Positions 6,848 to 14,414 of a stretch of DNA of 16,118 nucleotides are shown here, in pieces (the stretch's first letter is position 1; every line of letters starts with the position of its first letter). The stretch lies in assembly GCA_018062585.1 (NCBI GenBank), contig JAGORY010000005.1, forward strand, positions 1 through 16,118. The letters are read 5' to 3'. Below the pieces are notes generated by a model. That model did not search any database. It was not told the origin of the DNA and saw only the letters and a program-made list of their open reading frames with translations. The position numbers were made by a program, and so were the translations under genes. This DNA comes from Candidatus Peribacteraceae bacterium (GTDB lineage Bacteria > Patescibacteriota > Gracilibacteria > Peribacterales > Peribacteraceae).

Positions 6848-7444
6848 ATGCGTACAAAAATGAACACTTTACTCCTCCATGGGCCACTCTTTAAATTCGA
6901 GGCGCACGGAGAGGCGCACCAGGTCGCGCTCCGTGTGATCGACGTACTGGAGCGTCAGATTCTTGCTCTAAAACCGGGAACTTCCGAATATGCGCACGAA
7001 AATGGCGGATGCATCAATGGATATCTCTTTCGTTTGGCTGCGATCATCGAAGTATGTGAAAAAAATGGCATTTCCAGTGGGATAGAACTCGTGCAGCGAG
7101 TGAATGACGGAATAAGAATCGATGAACTGGCATCCGAAAAGATCGTGTCCCTGCAAACAACCATGGAGAGCATTTCGCAAGATTTGGAGTCGCGAGAACA
7201 GTTTCAGATCATCCGCAGTCAATGCAAGGCAGTCTTTAGTGATGCAGTGATGCAAAAGTTTGAAGAATCACTCGGTATCGATAGTAGGGGTCTGGATGCA
7301 GGAGAATATGTATTTCCACAAACAACAAGCAGGATGGTTGCAATGGTGATTTCCTATAAAGAACGTTTCATGTCTCTCTCGAAGAAAGTCGAAGAATTTA
7401 GAAAGCGCTTACGACAATCTGCCGCTCAAGATAACGGCGGATAA
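6848..7444 (+). CDS. Hypothetical protein, 198 aa, inside the suf locus
   Basis: No family is recognised. The protein is soluble and mainly helical, with no signal peptide or membrane helix. Segments include an N-terminal MNTLLLHGPLFKFEAHGEAH, a long helical region at about residues 90-135 (DELASEKIVSLQTTMESISQ and onward) and a basic coiled-coil-like C-terminus at about 170-192 (YKERFMSLSKKVEEFRKRLR). There are three Cys, in GGCINGY, EVCEK and SQCKAV, which are not in a metal-site pattern. The ATG at 6848 or 6860 could be the start; no SD precedes either. It probably shares a transcript with the upstream gene and converges on sufB, whose stop is 70 nt away. Confidence 0.65.
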   Translation: MRTKMNTLLLHGPLFKFEAHGEAHQVALRVIDVLERQILALKPGTSEYAHENGGCINGYLFRLAAIIEVCEKNGISSGIELVQRVNDGIRIDELASEKIVSLQTTMESISQDLESREQFQIIRSQCKAVFSDAVMQKFEESLGIDSRGLDAGEYVFPQTTSRMVAMVISYKERFMSLSKKVEEFRKRLRQSAAQDNGG

Positions 7445-7514
7445 AACTGGTACGACTTCTGATAGTGAAAAGGATGCTCATGAAAAATAAGAGGTGATGC
7501 AGAAAAAAACAATC

Positions 7515-8915
7515 TTAGCCAACACTCCCCTCCATCTCCATTTCGATGAGTCTATTCATCTCGACCGCGTATTCAAGTGGCAGTAACCTCACGATCGGTT
7601 CAATGAATCCGTTGACGATCATTGCTCTCGCCTCTTCCTCGGCGATGCCGCGGCTCATAAGATAGAACATGTCTTCTTCGCTGAGTTTCCCGACCGTCGC
7701 TTCGTGCGCGATCGTGACGTCATTGTTGCGGACCTGAATATCGGGGATCGTGTCCGTGCGACTTACTTCATCGAGTAGTAGTGCGTCGCACTCAATGTTG
7801 GCAATGCAGTCATGCGCGTGCGGCGCGATCTTCAGGAGCCCGCGGTACACAGCGCAGCCGCCGTCTTTACTCACGGACTTGCTGATCACTTTGCTTGAGG
7901 TATGCGGCGCCATATGGAGAACCTTGGCACCGGTGTCCTGCCACTGGCCTTTATTGGCAAAGGCTATGGCCATGTGGTCGCACCGGGCGCCTTCGCCGAC
8001 GAGGACCGAGCACGGATACAGCATCGTGACTCCAGAACCCATGTTGCCGCCGATCCACTCCATTGTTCCGTCTTTTTGGATAATCGCGCGCTTCGTATTG
8101 AGGTTGTACGTATCACGGCTCCAGTTCTCAACGCTGGAGTAGCGGCACTTGGCGCCCTCCTTCACGAAGATCTCGACCAAGCCCGCATGCAGCCCCTGCG
8201 ATCCGTACTTCGGCGCGCTGCAGCCCTCGATGTAGTGTGCATCGGCACCGGCCTCCACGATGATGAGCGTGTGCTCGAACTGGCCCATGTTCTTGGCATT
8301 CATGCGGAAGTACGCCTGCAGGGGTTCGACTACGCTCACCCCAGGCGGCACATATAAAAAGGTTCCACCCGACCACACTGCGCCGTGAAGTGCTGCGAAT
8401 TTGTGATCGGTCGCCGGCACGCACTTCATGAAATATTCTTTCACGAGTGATTCGTGCTGCTGCAACGCTACGTCCATATCGAGGAAGATGACACCGAGCT
8501 TCTCCCACTGCTCTTTGAGCTTGTGGTACACCATGTTGCTCTCGTACTGCGCACCGACACCGGCCAGCATCTTGCGCTCGGCTTCCGGAATGCCGAGCCG
8601 GTCGTAGACCTTACGGATTTCCTCGGGCACCTCGCCCCAGTCATCGGTTTCGGTAGCACCCGTGCTCGCGTAATAGATGATGTTATCCAAATCCAACGTC
8701 GATAAATCCGCGCCCCACGTGGGCATGTCTTTTTCTCTAAAATTTTTGAGCGACTGTAGCCGGTGCTCGAGCATCCACTTGGGTTCTTTCTTATCAGCGC
8801 TGATACGACGAACGAGCTCTGCATCAACGCCTTTCTTTAAGCCATCGGCGTACGGCGAGGGGTTGGCGTCATCGAAGACGCTGCGAGAGAGGCCAGCGAA
8901 GATGGGTTTGGACAT
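7515..8915 (-). CDS. sufB: Fe-S cluster assembly protein SufB
   Basis: The protein is 466 aa, the length of Gram-positive-type SufB. Family segments are EPKWMLEHRLQSLKNF, LPGVGAQ-like MLAGVGAQYESNMVYH, LHGAVWSGGTFLYVPPGVSV, AYFRMNAKNMGQFEHTLIIV, EGCSAPKYG (Cys about 232), QWQDTGAKVLHMAPHTSSK, and a C-terminus AVEMNRLIEMEMEGSVG that closely resembles Bacillus SufB. His of IAHEATV (about 404) is kept. The segment DTIPDIQVRNNDV has no Cys where E. coli SufB carries its functional Cys405, as I recall; Bacillus-type SufB also lacks it there. SufB binds SufC and SufD to form the scaffold. A TAGAAT box (8933-8928) lies 12 nt before the ATG. The partner sufD lies about 1.2 kb downstream on the same strand but is separated by two opposite-strand genes. 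Confidence 0.97.
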   Translation of the reverse strand: MSKPIFAGLSRSVFDDANPSPYADGLKKGVDAELVRRISADKKEPKWMLEHRLQSLKNFREKDMPTWGADLSTLDLDNIIYYASTGATETDDWGEVPEEIRKVYDRLGIPEAERKMLAGVGAQYESNMVYHKLKEQWEKLGVIFLDMDVALQQHESLVKEYFMKCVPATDHKFAALHGAVWSGGTFLYVPPGVSVVEPLQAYFRMNAKNMGQFEHTLIIVEAGADAHYIEGCSAPKYGSQGLHAGLVEIFVKEGAKCRYSSVENWSRDTYNLNTKRAIIQKDGTMEWIGGNMGSGVTMLYPCSVLVGEGARCDHMAIAFANKGQWQDTGAKVLHMAPHTSSKVISKSVSKDGGCAVYRGLLKIAPHAHDCIANIECDALLLDEVSRTDTIPDIQVRNNDVTIAHEATVGKLSEEDMFYLMSRGIAEEEARAMIVNGFIEPIVRLLPLEYAVEMNRLIEMEMEGSVG

Positions 8916-8927
8916 GAGTAAAAACTG

Positions 8928-8933
8928 ATTCTA
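8928..8933 (-). promoter_or_regulatory. Putative -10 box of sufB
   Basis: TAGAAT on the minus strand ends 12 nt before the sufB ATG (8915). No good -35 box is visible at normal spacing. The implied leader is about 5-6 nt. Confidence 0.35.
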
Positions 8934-8999
8934 CAGAAAGTGTACTACCAAGTACGAATGGCGGCCGAGTGAGGTGCTATCGTACATACAATTCACCAC

Positions 9000-9521
9000 T
9001 CACGCTTCTGGATGTTCTTCAATCCAGTCTTCTATAATGACTCTCAAATGACTACCGCCTTCGCCAGAGCCATGAATCTCCTGTAAAATTCGTTGATAGA
9101 CCACATCTGTGGCAAACGGTATTCTTGGAGAAGCTGTGAGAAACAATTCTGCCTGACCTGCTTCATCTGTTCCGTTAAAAGCGATTTTTACATCACCGAC
9201 CATCTTTTGATTTCCGAGAAATTCAAGAATTATTTCCTTGCCTCGCCTATGAATGCCTGTTTGCAGCTCATAGATACGACGAATTTCATGACGACCTTCA
9301 GAAGATTCGGAGTAATCGTAGCGTGGAGATGCAAATTTCGAACCAGGTTTCGGTAGCATTGCTCGCGCTTGGAGATCCGATGCACGATGACCGGTGATTT
9401 CAATCGTGGCAATATCCAAACCTCTTTTCTGTTCCAACTCAAGAACTTTGGCAGCGATATATTCACTACCTGCACCAATGTGAAGGGGTGGGCCATCAGG
9501 AGTTACTGAAAATAAAGACAT
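9000..9521 (-). CDS. Hypothetical protein, 173 aa
   Basis: No family is recognised. The protein is soluble with mixed helix and strand: SEYIAAKVLELEQKRGLDIA, IEITGHRASDLQARAMLPKP, RHEIRRIYELQTGIHRRGKE, an ASPRIPFATDVVYQRILQEI helix, and an acidic end (VIIEDWIEEHPEA). The ATG at 9521 is chosen because a strong promoter (9560-9533) sits immediately upstream. The longer in-frame opening to 9686 reads through that promoter and a palindromic repeat. It is transcribed in the same direction as sufB but has its own promoter, and sufB has a separate -10 box beyond it. Confidence 0.7.
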   Translation of the reverse strand: MSLFSVTPDGPPLHIGAGSEYIAAKVLELEQKRGLDIATIEITGHRASDLQARAMLPKPGSKFASPRYDYSESSEGRHEIRRIYELQTGIHRRGKEIILEFLGNQKMVGDVKIAFNGTDEAGQAELFLTASPRIPFATDVVYQRILQEIHGSGEGGSHLRVIIEDWIEEHPEA

Positions 9522-9532
9522 AAAGGAAGGGG

Positions 9533-9560
9533 ATATTACGATAAACCATACGATAGTCAA
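9533..9560 (-). promoter_or_regulatory. Strong promoter of the 173-aa unknown gene
   Basis: On the minus strand TTGACT (9560-9555), 16 nt, TAATAT (9538-9533). The -10 ends 11 nt before the ATG at 9521, so the expected leader is about 5 nt. Confidence 0.65.
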
Positions 9561-9587
9561 GCGTCTGCTTTGCGCCGCATCCCTTAC

Positions 9588-9650
9588 CTCCCGACCTCCT
9601 CTCCGCCTCACCCCTGTCCCGAGGGGGAAGGAGGGGCTTGGGGATGAGGA
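9588..9650. repeat. G/C-tract palindromic repeat (REP-like)
   Basis: A purine/pyrimidine-skewed stretch has CCTCACCCC (9606-9614) on the left and GGGGATGAGG (9640-9649) on the right, with GAGGGGGAAGGAGGGG between. It forms an imperfect stem and resembles common CCCTCACCC...GGGTGAGGG dispersed repeats, as I recall them. It falls in the 237-nt gap between the 173-aa gene and the 50-aa gene. Confidence 0.4.
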
Positions 9651-9701
9651 CCAAACGAAGACAAGCACCGCCAAAGATATGTACATAACCCCACCATTTC
9701 A

Positions 9702-9729
9702 TTGACACCACCCCCAATCTGACGATAAT
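9702..9729 (+). promoter_or_regulatory. Near-consensus promoter of the 50-aa gene
   Basis: A perfect TTGACA (9702-9707), 16 nt, then GATAAT (9724-9729), five of six matches. The predicted start is near 9736, about 23 nt before the ATG at 9759. Confidence 0.7.
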
Positions 9730-9758
9730 TGAATCGGTATTTCTTTCCCCAACTCACC

Positions 9759-9911
9759 ATGCCAGAAGCAAGCAAAGAAGCATTCGAGATGATGCCAAAA
9801 TCCAACGACGTTCCCGCTCTCACACCTGACCTCGCCACCGACCAGATCCAGGACGACGAAAGCAAGAAGATTAAAAATGTTTTCGCTCGACTTGAAGGTA
9901 ATGCTGTCTAA
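9759..9911 (+). CDS. Hypothetical 50-aa acidic protein
   Basis: The protein begins MPEASKEAFEMMPKSNDVPA and ends KIKNVFARLEGNAV. It is hydrophilic and acidic in the middle (DLATDQIQDDESKK), has no Cys, and has no membrane segment or signal peptide. No family is recognised. It is supported as a gene by its own near-consensus promoter (9702-9729) and a clean intrinsic terminator (9942-9963) 30 nt after the stop, making it a stand-alone transcription unit of about 225 nt. The ATG at 9759 is used; an in-frame TTG at 9729 overlaps the promoter and is rejected. No SD is visible (CCCCAACTCACC before the ATG). An alternative is a small RNA with a fortuitous ORF. Confidence 0.6.
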   Translation: MPEASKEAFEMMPKSNDVPALTPDLATDQIQDDESKKIKNVFARLEGNAV

Positions 9912-9941
9912 TGAGACCTCCAGAAATAAGGCTGCAGGAAG

Positions 9942-9963
9942 CCTCCCGCACGGGAGGTTTTTT
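9942..9963 (+). terminator. Intrinsic terminator of the 50-aa gene
   Basis: CCTCCC (9942-9947), loop GCAC, GGGAGG (9952-9957), then six T (9958-9963). The T-run lies 2 nt from the stop codon of the convergent nuclease gene. The only textbook rho-independent terminator seen in this window. Confidence 0.9.
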
Positions 9964-9964
9964 G

Positions 9965-10552
9965 TTATCTTCTTCTCGCGCATTCCCCCCACCGACCCAG
10001 CTTCTCGGACATCGCTTTTTCCTCAATCAGATCATATTCTTCGCACTTCGGGTGCGGGTATCTTTCACACAAACTTATTGCGTACCCTTTCGCAAGCATT
10101 GTCGAACCGACGTCTTCGTCGCCGAGAAAAACGTACCGCAGCAGACGGTCATAATCATCCCGGTCTTCATCGGGTTTCGCGACGAGCGCGACTGATTCCC
10201 CAAGCAGAGTCTCTTTCAGGAACGCACTCGCCTCCGGACCGAAGCATTGCACATTTTTCTTTGGGTCCACGGTCTCGGGCGTATCGATGCCGACAAGCCT
10301 AACGCGTTCGATCCTGCCGGATGAATCTCTGACATCGATCGTGTCGCCATCGACAATCTTCGTGACCAAGAAAGCGGCTTTCGTAAGCGCTTTTTCGGTT
10401 GATGACGACGATGCACTCTTGCCTAGAATTTGGCTCGGTGTATCGAGTGTTTTTTCGAGGAATGAAAACTCAGGAACGAGTAACAGCATGACTGCGACGC
10501 CAAGAAGAAATCCGCCGAGAACGAGTGTAAATTTCTTGATAGTGGTCATCAT
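9965..10552 (-). CDS. Membrane-anchored thermonuclease (staphylococcal nuclease-like)
   Basis: The protein is 195 aa. Residues 8-26 form one hydrophobic helix (FTLVLGGFLLGVAVMLLLV) after a short basic start, so it is a secreted or membrane-anchored enzyme. A Ser-rich linker (about 44-52) leads to the SNase domain from about residue 60. Active-site residues align with staphylococcal nuclease: D70 in IVDGDTI, R85, D90 and E93 in RLVGIDTPE, and R136 in DDYDRLLRY. The CFGPEASAFLKETLLGE segment also matches. Such enzymes cut DNA or RNA using Ca2+. The purH stop codon ends 3 nt before the start, so it is probably co-transcribed with purH. A role in nucleotide scavenging or DNA uptake with the nearby pilus is inference only. 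Confidence 0.93.
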   Translation of the reverse strand: MMTTIKKFTLVLGGFLLGVAVMLLLVPEFSFLEKTLDTPSQILGKSASSSSTEKALTKAAFLVTKIVDGDTIDVRDSSGRIERVRLVGIDTPETVDPKKNVQCFGPEASAFLKETLLGESVALVAKPDEDRDDYDRLLRYVFLGDEDVGSTMLAKGYAISLCERYPHPKCEEYDLIEEKAMSEKLGRWGECARRR

Positions 10553-10555
10553 AGT

Positions 10556-12145
10556 TCAGTGACGGAACGCGCGGACTCCGGTCGTCACCATCGCGAGGCC
10601 GAGTTCATCGGCCCGGGCGAAGACGTCGGCATCGCGGACCGAGCCCCCTGGCTGAATGACGGCCGAAATCCCCTGCTTTGCCGCCTCTTCGATAGCGTCT
10701 GGAAATGGAAAAAATGCGTCCGATGCGAGCACCGAGTTTTTGGCTTGTGGACCAGCTCTCTTAAGAGCAATCCATGTGGAATCCACGCGGCTCGTCTGAC
10801 CGCAACCGATGCCGACCGTCGTATCATCCTTCGCGAGGACAATCGCATTCGATTTGGCATGCTTCACCACTTTCCATGCAAAGAGGAGATCACGAAGTTC
10901 GTCATCCGTCGGTTTTTTCTTCGTAACGCACGTGAGATCTTTCGCGATAAGAGATCGAACGTCGTCATTCTGGACGAGCATGCCGCCGAATGCGGAACGG
11001 TAGATAACATTCTCGGAAAACCTCGTGTCCCCCATCGAGAGGACACGAATATTTGGCTTTTCTTTGAGGAGAACAAGCGCATCAGTATCGAACGTCGGCG
11101 CGAGGATCACTTCCACAAAAATTTTCTGATCGATAATTTTCTGTGCGACGGTCTTCGTGCATGGACGATTGAGAGCGATGATAACGCCGAAGGCCGAGAG
11201 TCTATCTGTGTCGTACGCTTTCTGAAACGCATGTTCGATCGTCTCGTCGGACGCGATGCCGCTTGGATTGGCGTGCTTCACCATGACGGTCGTCGGATGC
11301 TCGAACTCAGAGACCATGCGCCACGCCGCGTCACCGTCGAGCAGGTTCAAATAGCTCAATTCCTTGCCCTGAAGCTGTTTCCAGCGCTGCTGAGGCGATC
11401 CGTGAATCTCGAAAAACTTGCCCCACTGGTGCGGATTTTCACCGTATCGGAGTGTCTTCGCGCCCGTGAGAAGCACGTTGTCCTCCGTGCCGCCCGACAT
11501 CTGTTCGGCGATGAGCGCGTCATAGGCGCAGGTGTGCAAGAAAGTTTTGGCAGCGAGTTCGCGCCGAAGTTCGATCGTCGTGTCACCGGACTTTTTGATC
11601 TGCTCCGCAACACGACCGTAGTCAGCGGGATCACAGACGACGGTGACCGAAGCGTGGTTCTTGGCAGCTGACCTGAGGAGTGTAGGCCCACCGATGTCAA
11701 TCTGTTCGATCGCTGCATCGGGAAGTGGCTTGCCTGGTTCTGGTGTGAAACCGATTTTCTGGATGGTGCTCGCGAAGGGATACAAATTCACGACGATGAT
11801 ATCAATGGACTCGATGCCGAGCGCCTTCGCTTCCTCGACTTGCGCTTTATCGTCTCGCTTATAGAGCACGCCGCCCATAATGAGCGGATGCATCGTCTTT
11901 ACCCGTCCGCCGAACGCTTCCGGGAACTTCGTGACTTTTTCGGCTCCCGTCACTGGGATTCCGGCATCCTTGAGCGCTTTTTCGGTCCCCCCGGTTGAAA
12001 TGATCTCAAAACCGGCTGCAAGGAGTGTTTTTGCGAATTCTGTCAGGCCGTCTTTATCGGCAACCGAGAGTAAAGCGCGCCGTTGTGAGGGGGTGGGCAC
12101 GACAGGAAGTCTACCTCCTGCTCGGATATTGTGAAAGTGGCTCAT
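10556..12145 (-). CDS. purH: Bifunctional AICAR formyltransferase / IMP cyclohydrolase PurH
   Basis: The protein is 529 aa, full length. The N-terminal MGS-like cyclohydrolase domain (about 22-150) contains RRALLSVADKDGLTEFAKTL, ISTGGTEKALKDAG, GGRVKTMHPLIMGGVL and IVVNLYPFAST. The formyltransferase domain contains QIDIGGPTLLRSAAKNHASV, LRYGENPHQWGKFFE, the catalytic Lys-His pair in VKHANPSG (K290, H291), VGIGCGQTSRVDS and the C-terminal FPFPDAIEEAAKQGISAVIQ. It catalyses the last two steps of IMP synthesis. The start is ATG 12145; a GTG at 12100 (V16) would remove a non-conserved N-terminus. The 5' end is 22 nt from the divergent response-regulator gene, so the two promoters overlap. No other pur gene is in the window, and many reduced CPR genomes lack this pathway. 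Confidence 0.98.
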   Translation of the reverse strand: MSHFHNIRAGGRLPVVPTPSQRRALLSVADKDGLTEFAKTLLAAGFEIISTGGTEKALKDAGIPVTGAEKVTKFPEAFGGRVKTMHPLIMGGVLYKRDDKAQVEEAKALGIESIDIIVVNLYPFASTIQKIGFTPEPGKPLPDAAIEQIDIGGPTLLRSAAKNHASVTVVCDPADYGRVAEQIKKSGDTTIELRRELAAKTFLHTCAYDALIAEQMSGGTEDNVLLTGAKTLRYGENPHQWGKFFEIHGSPQQRWKQLQGKELSYLNLLDGDAAWRMVSEFEHPTTVMVKHANPSGIASDETIEHAFQKAYDTDRLSAFGVIIALNRPCTKTVAQKIIDQKIFVEVILAPTFDTDALVLLKEKPNIRVLSMGDTRFSENVIYRSAFGGMLVQNDDVRSLIAKDLTCVTKKKPTDDELRDLLFAWKVVKHAKSNAIVLAKDDTTVGIGCGQTSRVDSTWIALKRAGPQAKNSVLASDAFFPFPDAIEEAAKQGISAVIQPGGSVRDADVFARADELGLAMVTTGVRAFRH

Positions 12146-12157
12146 CTATGCTACAAT
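12129..12157 (+). promoter_or_regulatory. Promoter of the response regulator-pilus operon
   Basis: TTGTGA (12129-12134), 17 nt, TACAAT (12152-12157) with an upstream TGC (extended -10). The -10 ends 10 nt before the ATG at 12168, implying a leader of about 4-5 nt. It lies across the divergent purH start. Confidence 0.65.
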
Positions 12158-12167
12158 ACTAGGATTT

Positions 12168-12608
12168 ATGTCACCAAAATCTATTCCCCCACCAGAGGAA
12201 AAGGCGGCACCCGCTGAGGTAGCGGTGAAAAAAGCTGTGGTTCCGAACGGCAAAAATATTCTCATCGTCGAAGATGAGCGGCCGCTTTCACATGCGCTGG
12301 AGATGAAACTGAAAGCGCAGGGCTTCACGACGAAAGTCGTCATGAACGGCAAAGATGCTTTGGATGAACTTGCGAAAGGCACGTACCACATGGCGCTCCT
12401 TGATCTCATCATGCCAATCATGGATGGTTTCGGTGTACTTGAGGAAATAAAAAATAAGAATCTGAACGTACCGGTGATCGTCCTCAGTAACCTCGGTCAG
12501 GACGAAGACCGCGCCAAGACCAAAGCTCTGGGGGCTATCGATTACTTCGTGAAGTCCAATACACCGATCGCCGAGATTCTCCAGCGAGTCACATCAGCTC
12601 TCAAATAA
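12168..12608 (+). CDS. CheY-like single-domain response regulator
   Basis: The protein is 146 aa. The receiver domain spans about 29-146: NILIVEDE (acidic pocket E35/D36), phospho-acceptor D79 in LLDLIMPIMDGF, S107 in VIVLSNLG and K129 in DYFVKS. All catalytic positions of a working receiver are present. Before it is a Pro/Ala/Lys-rich tail of about 28 residues, probably unstructured. There is no DNA-binding output domain, so it should act by protein contact. The stop is 3 nt before pilB, so the two are translated from one mRNA. Control of pilus extension is the natural inference, in the style of PilG/PilH. No histidine kinase is in the window. Confidence 0.93.
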   Translation: MSPKSIPPPEEKAAPAEVAVKKAVVPNGKNILIVEDERPLSHALEMKLKAQGFTTKVVMNGKDALDELAKGTYHMALLDLIMPIMDGFGVLEEIKNKNLNVPVIVLSNLGQDEDRAKTKALGAIDYFVKSNTPIAEILQRVTSALK

Positions 12609-12611
12609 TCT

Positions 12612-14414
12612 ATGGCACTCACTAATCAGGAACTCGGCAAGATCCTCGTCGCCCAGAGCTACCTCGGGGAAGACGAGCTTACGGAAGTCTTACAAGAAGC
12701 TGACGAGCGTCGCGTGGATCTCAGAATCATTCTCTCTGAGCGCCGACTCCTGACCGCGGAACTCCTCGAAAACGCACTCGCCGAATACTACAAGCTGCCG
12801 TTCTACGACATCATAGGCAAATCGCCATCACGCGAAGTCATCGCGGTACTCCCCGAAGACTTTGCGCGCACCGTGAGTGCCGTCGCGGTGGCATACATTC
12901 CTGATCAAGAAATTACCGTCGCAACCTCAGACCCCGGTTACGAAGGACTCGAAGAAGCTGTGAAAGCAAACGTCGGTCAGCCGCAGTACGTACCGACTGG
13001 CAAGGCGGCAGTGAAGGCTGGCGGCAGGAAGAGTTTCTGGGGTAAAGGCCCCAAAGTTCCGGTGAAGAAATTCACGGGCAAGGTCACATTCGTCTACTCG
13101 CCGAAGAACGCCATCGCTGGATCGTTCGCGCTGTATCACAAACCACTCGCGACGCGCTTCCAGTCGATCATGGAGAAGCAGAAGAAAGTCGCCCCCGAAA
13201 TGCTGGAAGAAATTTTCGAGGACGCGATGGGACTGAAGGCCTCGGACATTCACTTCGAACCGCAGGAGAAAGATGTCATCGTTCGTTTCCGCGTGGACGG
13301 CGTCATGCACGAAGCCGGACGACTGCCGAAAGCGTTCTACGTAGGCATCATCAACCGCATCAAGATCGAATCCAATCTCCGCATCGATGAACACTACGCA
13401 GCACAGGACGGAGCCATCCGTTACAAGTCACGCTCCGGCACAATGGACGTCCGTGTCTCGATCATCCCGATCGTCGACGGTGAGAAAGTTGTGATGCGTC
13501 TTCTCTCGGAATACGTGAGAAACCTGACACTCGCAGATCTCGGATTCTCCGATCATTACCGCAGTATCTTGGAGCAAGCAGCGAATAAACCATTCGGCAT
13601 GATCCTCACAACCGGTCCGACGGGAGCTGGTAAATCAACAACGCTCTACGGACTCCTGAAGATGCGGAACCGTCCCGACGTGAACATCAGTACGGTTGAA
13701 GATCCGGTGGAATACAAAATCCCCGGCATCAACCATATCCAGATCAATATGGGAACTGGACTCACGTTTGCGAAAGGCCTCCGTGCCCTCGTTCGTCAGG
13801 ACCCGGACATCATCCTCGTCGGAGAAATCCGCGACTCCGAGACCGCAAGTATCGCCGTCAACGCCGCTCTCACCGGACACCTCTTATTCTCGACACTCCA
13901 CGCCAACGACTCCGCAACCGCGATCCCCCGTCTCATCGAAATGGGCGTGGAGCCATTCCTGCTTGCTTCGACGCTTGAGGTCATCGTGGCGCAGCGTCTT
14001 GCGCGAAAAGTGTGCCCCAACTGCCGCTTCAGTTTCACGATTCCGGCTGACGAAGCGAGGACACTCTTCCGTGGCGCAGACCATTATTTTCATGGAAACG
14101 AACCCGTCCACTTGTATCACGGTAAAGGCTGCGAAGCATGCGGCAATACCGGATACCGCGGACGCATCGGAATCTACGAACTTCTGGAGATCAACAAAGA
14201 TATGGAAGAACTCATCGTCAAGAAATGCAACAGCACCGAGCTACTTCTGAAAGCGCGTGAGCACGGATTCATGTTCCTGTTCGAGGACGGACTCGATAAA
14301 GCGAAGGCCGGACTCACGACGATCGAGGAATTGATGCGCATTGCGGCTCCGCCCGAGGAGATCTACTTCATCAAAGAAAATAATGCTCGAAACTCCAACC
14401 CCAAAGGCACGTAA
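12612..14414 (+). CDS. pilB: Type IV pilus assembly ATPase PilB (GspE family)
   Basis: The protein is 600 aa. The N-terminal GspE/MshEN domain (about 1-120) is followed by a linker and the AAA-like ATPase core. Motifs are Walker A GPTGAGKST (335-343), the Asp box STVEDPVEY, Walker B DPDIILVGEIRD, the His box LTGHLLFSTLHAND, and a four-Cys zinc site CPNC (468-471) with CEAC (507-510), which is typical of extension ATPases and absent in PilT. AQRLARKVCPNC and GYRGRIGIYELLEI are also family segments. It powers pilin polymerisation at the inner face of the membrane. The C-terminus (ENNARNSNPKGT) overlaps the pilC start by 32 nt. A conserved N-terminal segment is interrupted by a Gly/Lys-rich linker (about 130-155). 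Confidence 0.97.
   Translation: MALTNQELGKILVAQSYLGEDELTEVLQEADERRVDLRIILSERRLLTAELLENALAEYYKLPFYDIIGKSPSREVIAVLPEDFARTVSAVAVAYIPDQEITVATSDPGYEGLEEAVKANVGQPQYVPTGKAAVKAGGRKSFWGKGPKVPVKKFTGKVTFVYSPKNAIAGSFALYHKPLATRFQSIMEKQKKVAPEMLEEIFEDAMGLKASDIHFEPQEKDVIVRFRVDGVMHEAGRLPKAFYVGIINRIKIESNLRIDEHYAAQDGAIRYKSRSGTMDVRVSIIPIVDGEKVVMRLLSEYVRNLTLADLGFSDHYRSILEQAANKPFGMILTTGPTGAGKSTTLYGLLKMRNRPDVNISTVEDPVEYKIPGINHIQINMGTGLTFAKGLRALVRQDPDIILVGEIRDSETASIAVNAALTGHLLFSTLHANDSATAIPRLIEMGVEPFLLASTLEVIVAQRLARKVCPNCRFSFTIPADEARTLFRGADHYFHGNEPVHLYHGKGCEACGNTGYRGRIGIYELLEINKDMEELIVKKCNSTELLLKAREHGFMFLFEDGLDKAKAGLTTIEELMRIAAPPEEIYFIKENNARNSNPKGT

Noticed and set aside
8940..8999. Hairpin GAGTG...CACTC after the 173-aa gene as a terminator
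   Set aside because: The stem is short with a bulge and no T-run follows, so it is not supported as a feature.
10559..11671. A 370-codon open frame on the plus strand opposite purH
   Set aside because: It lies entirely antisense to well-conserved purH coding sequence, its translation is Arg/His-rich with no recognisable domain, and it has no promoter or SD.
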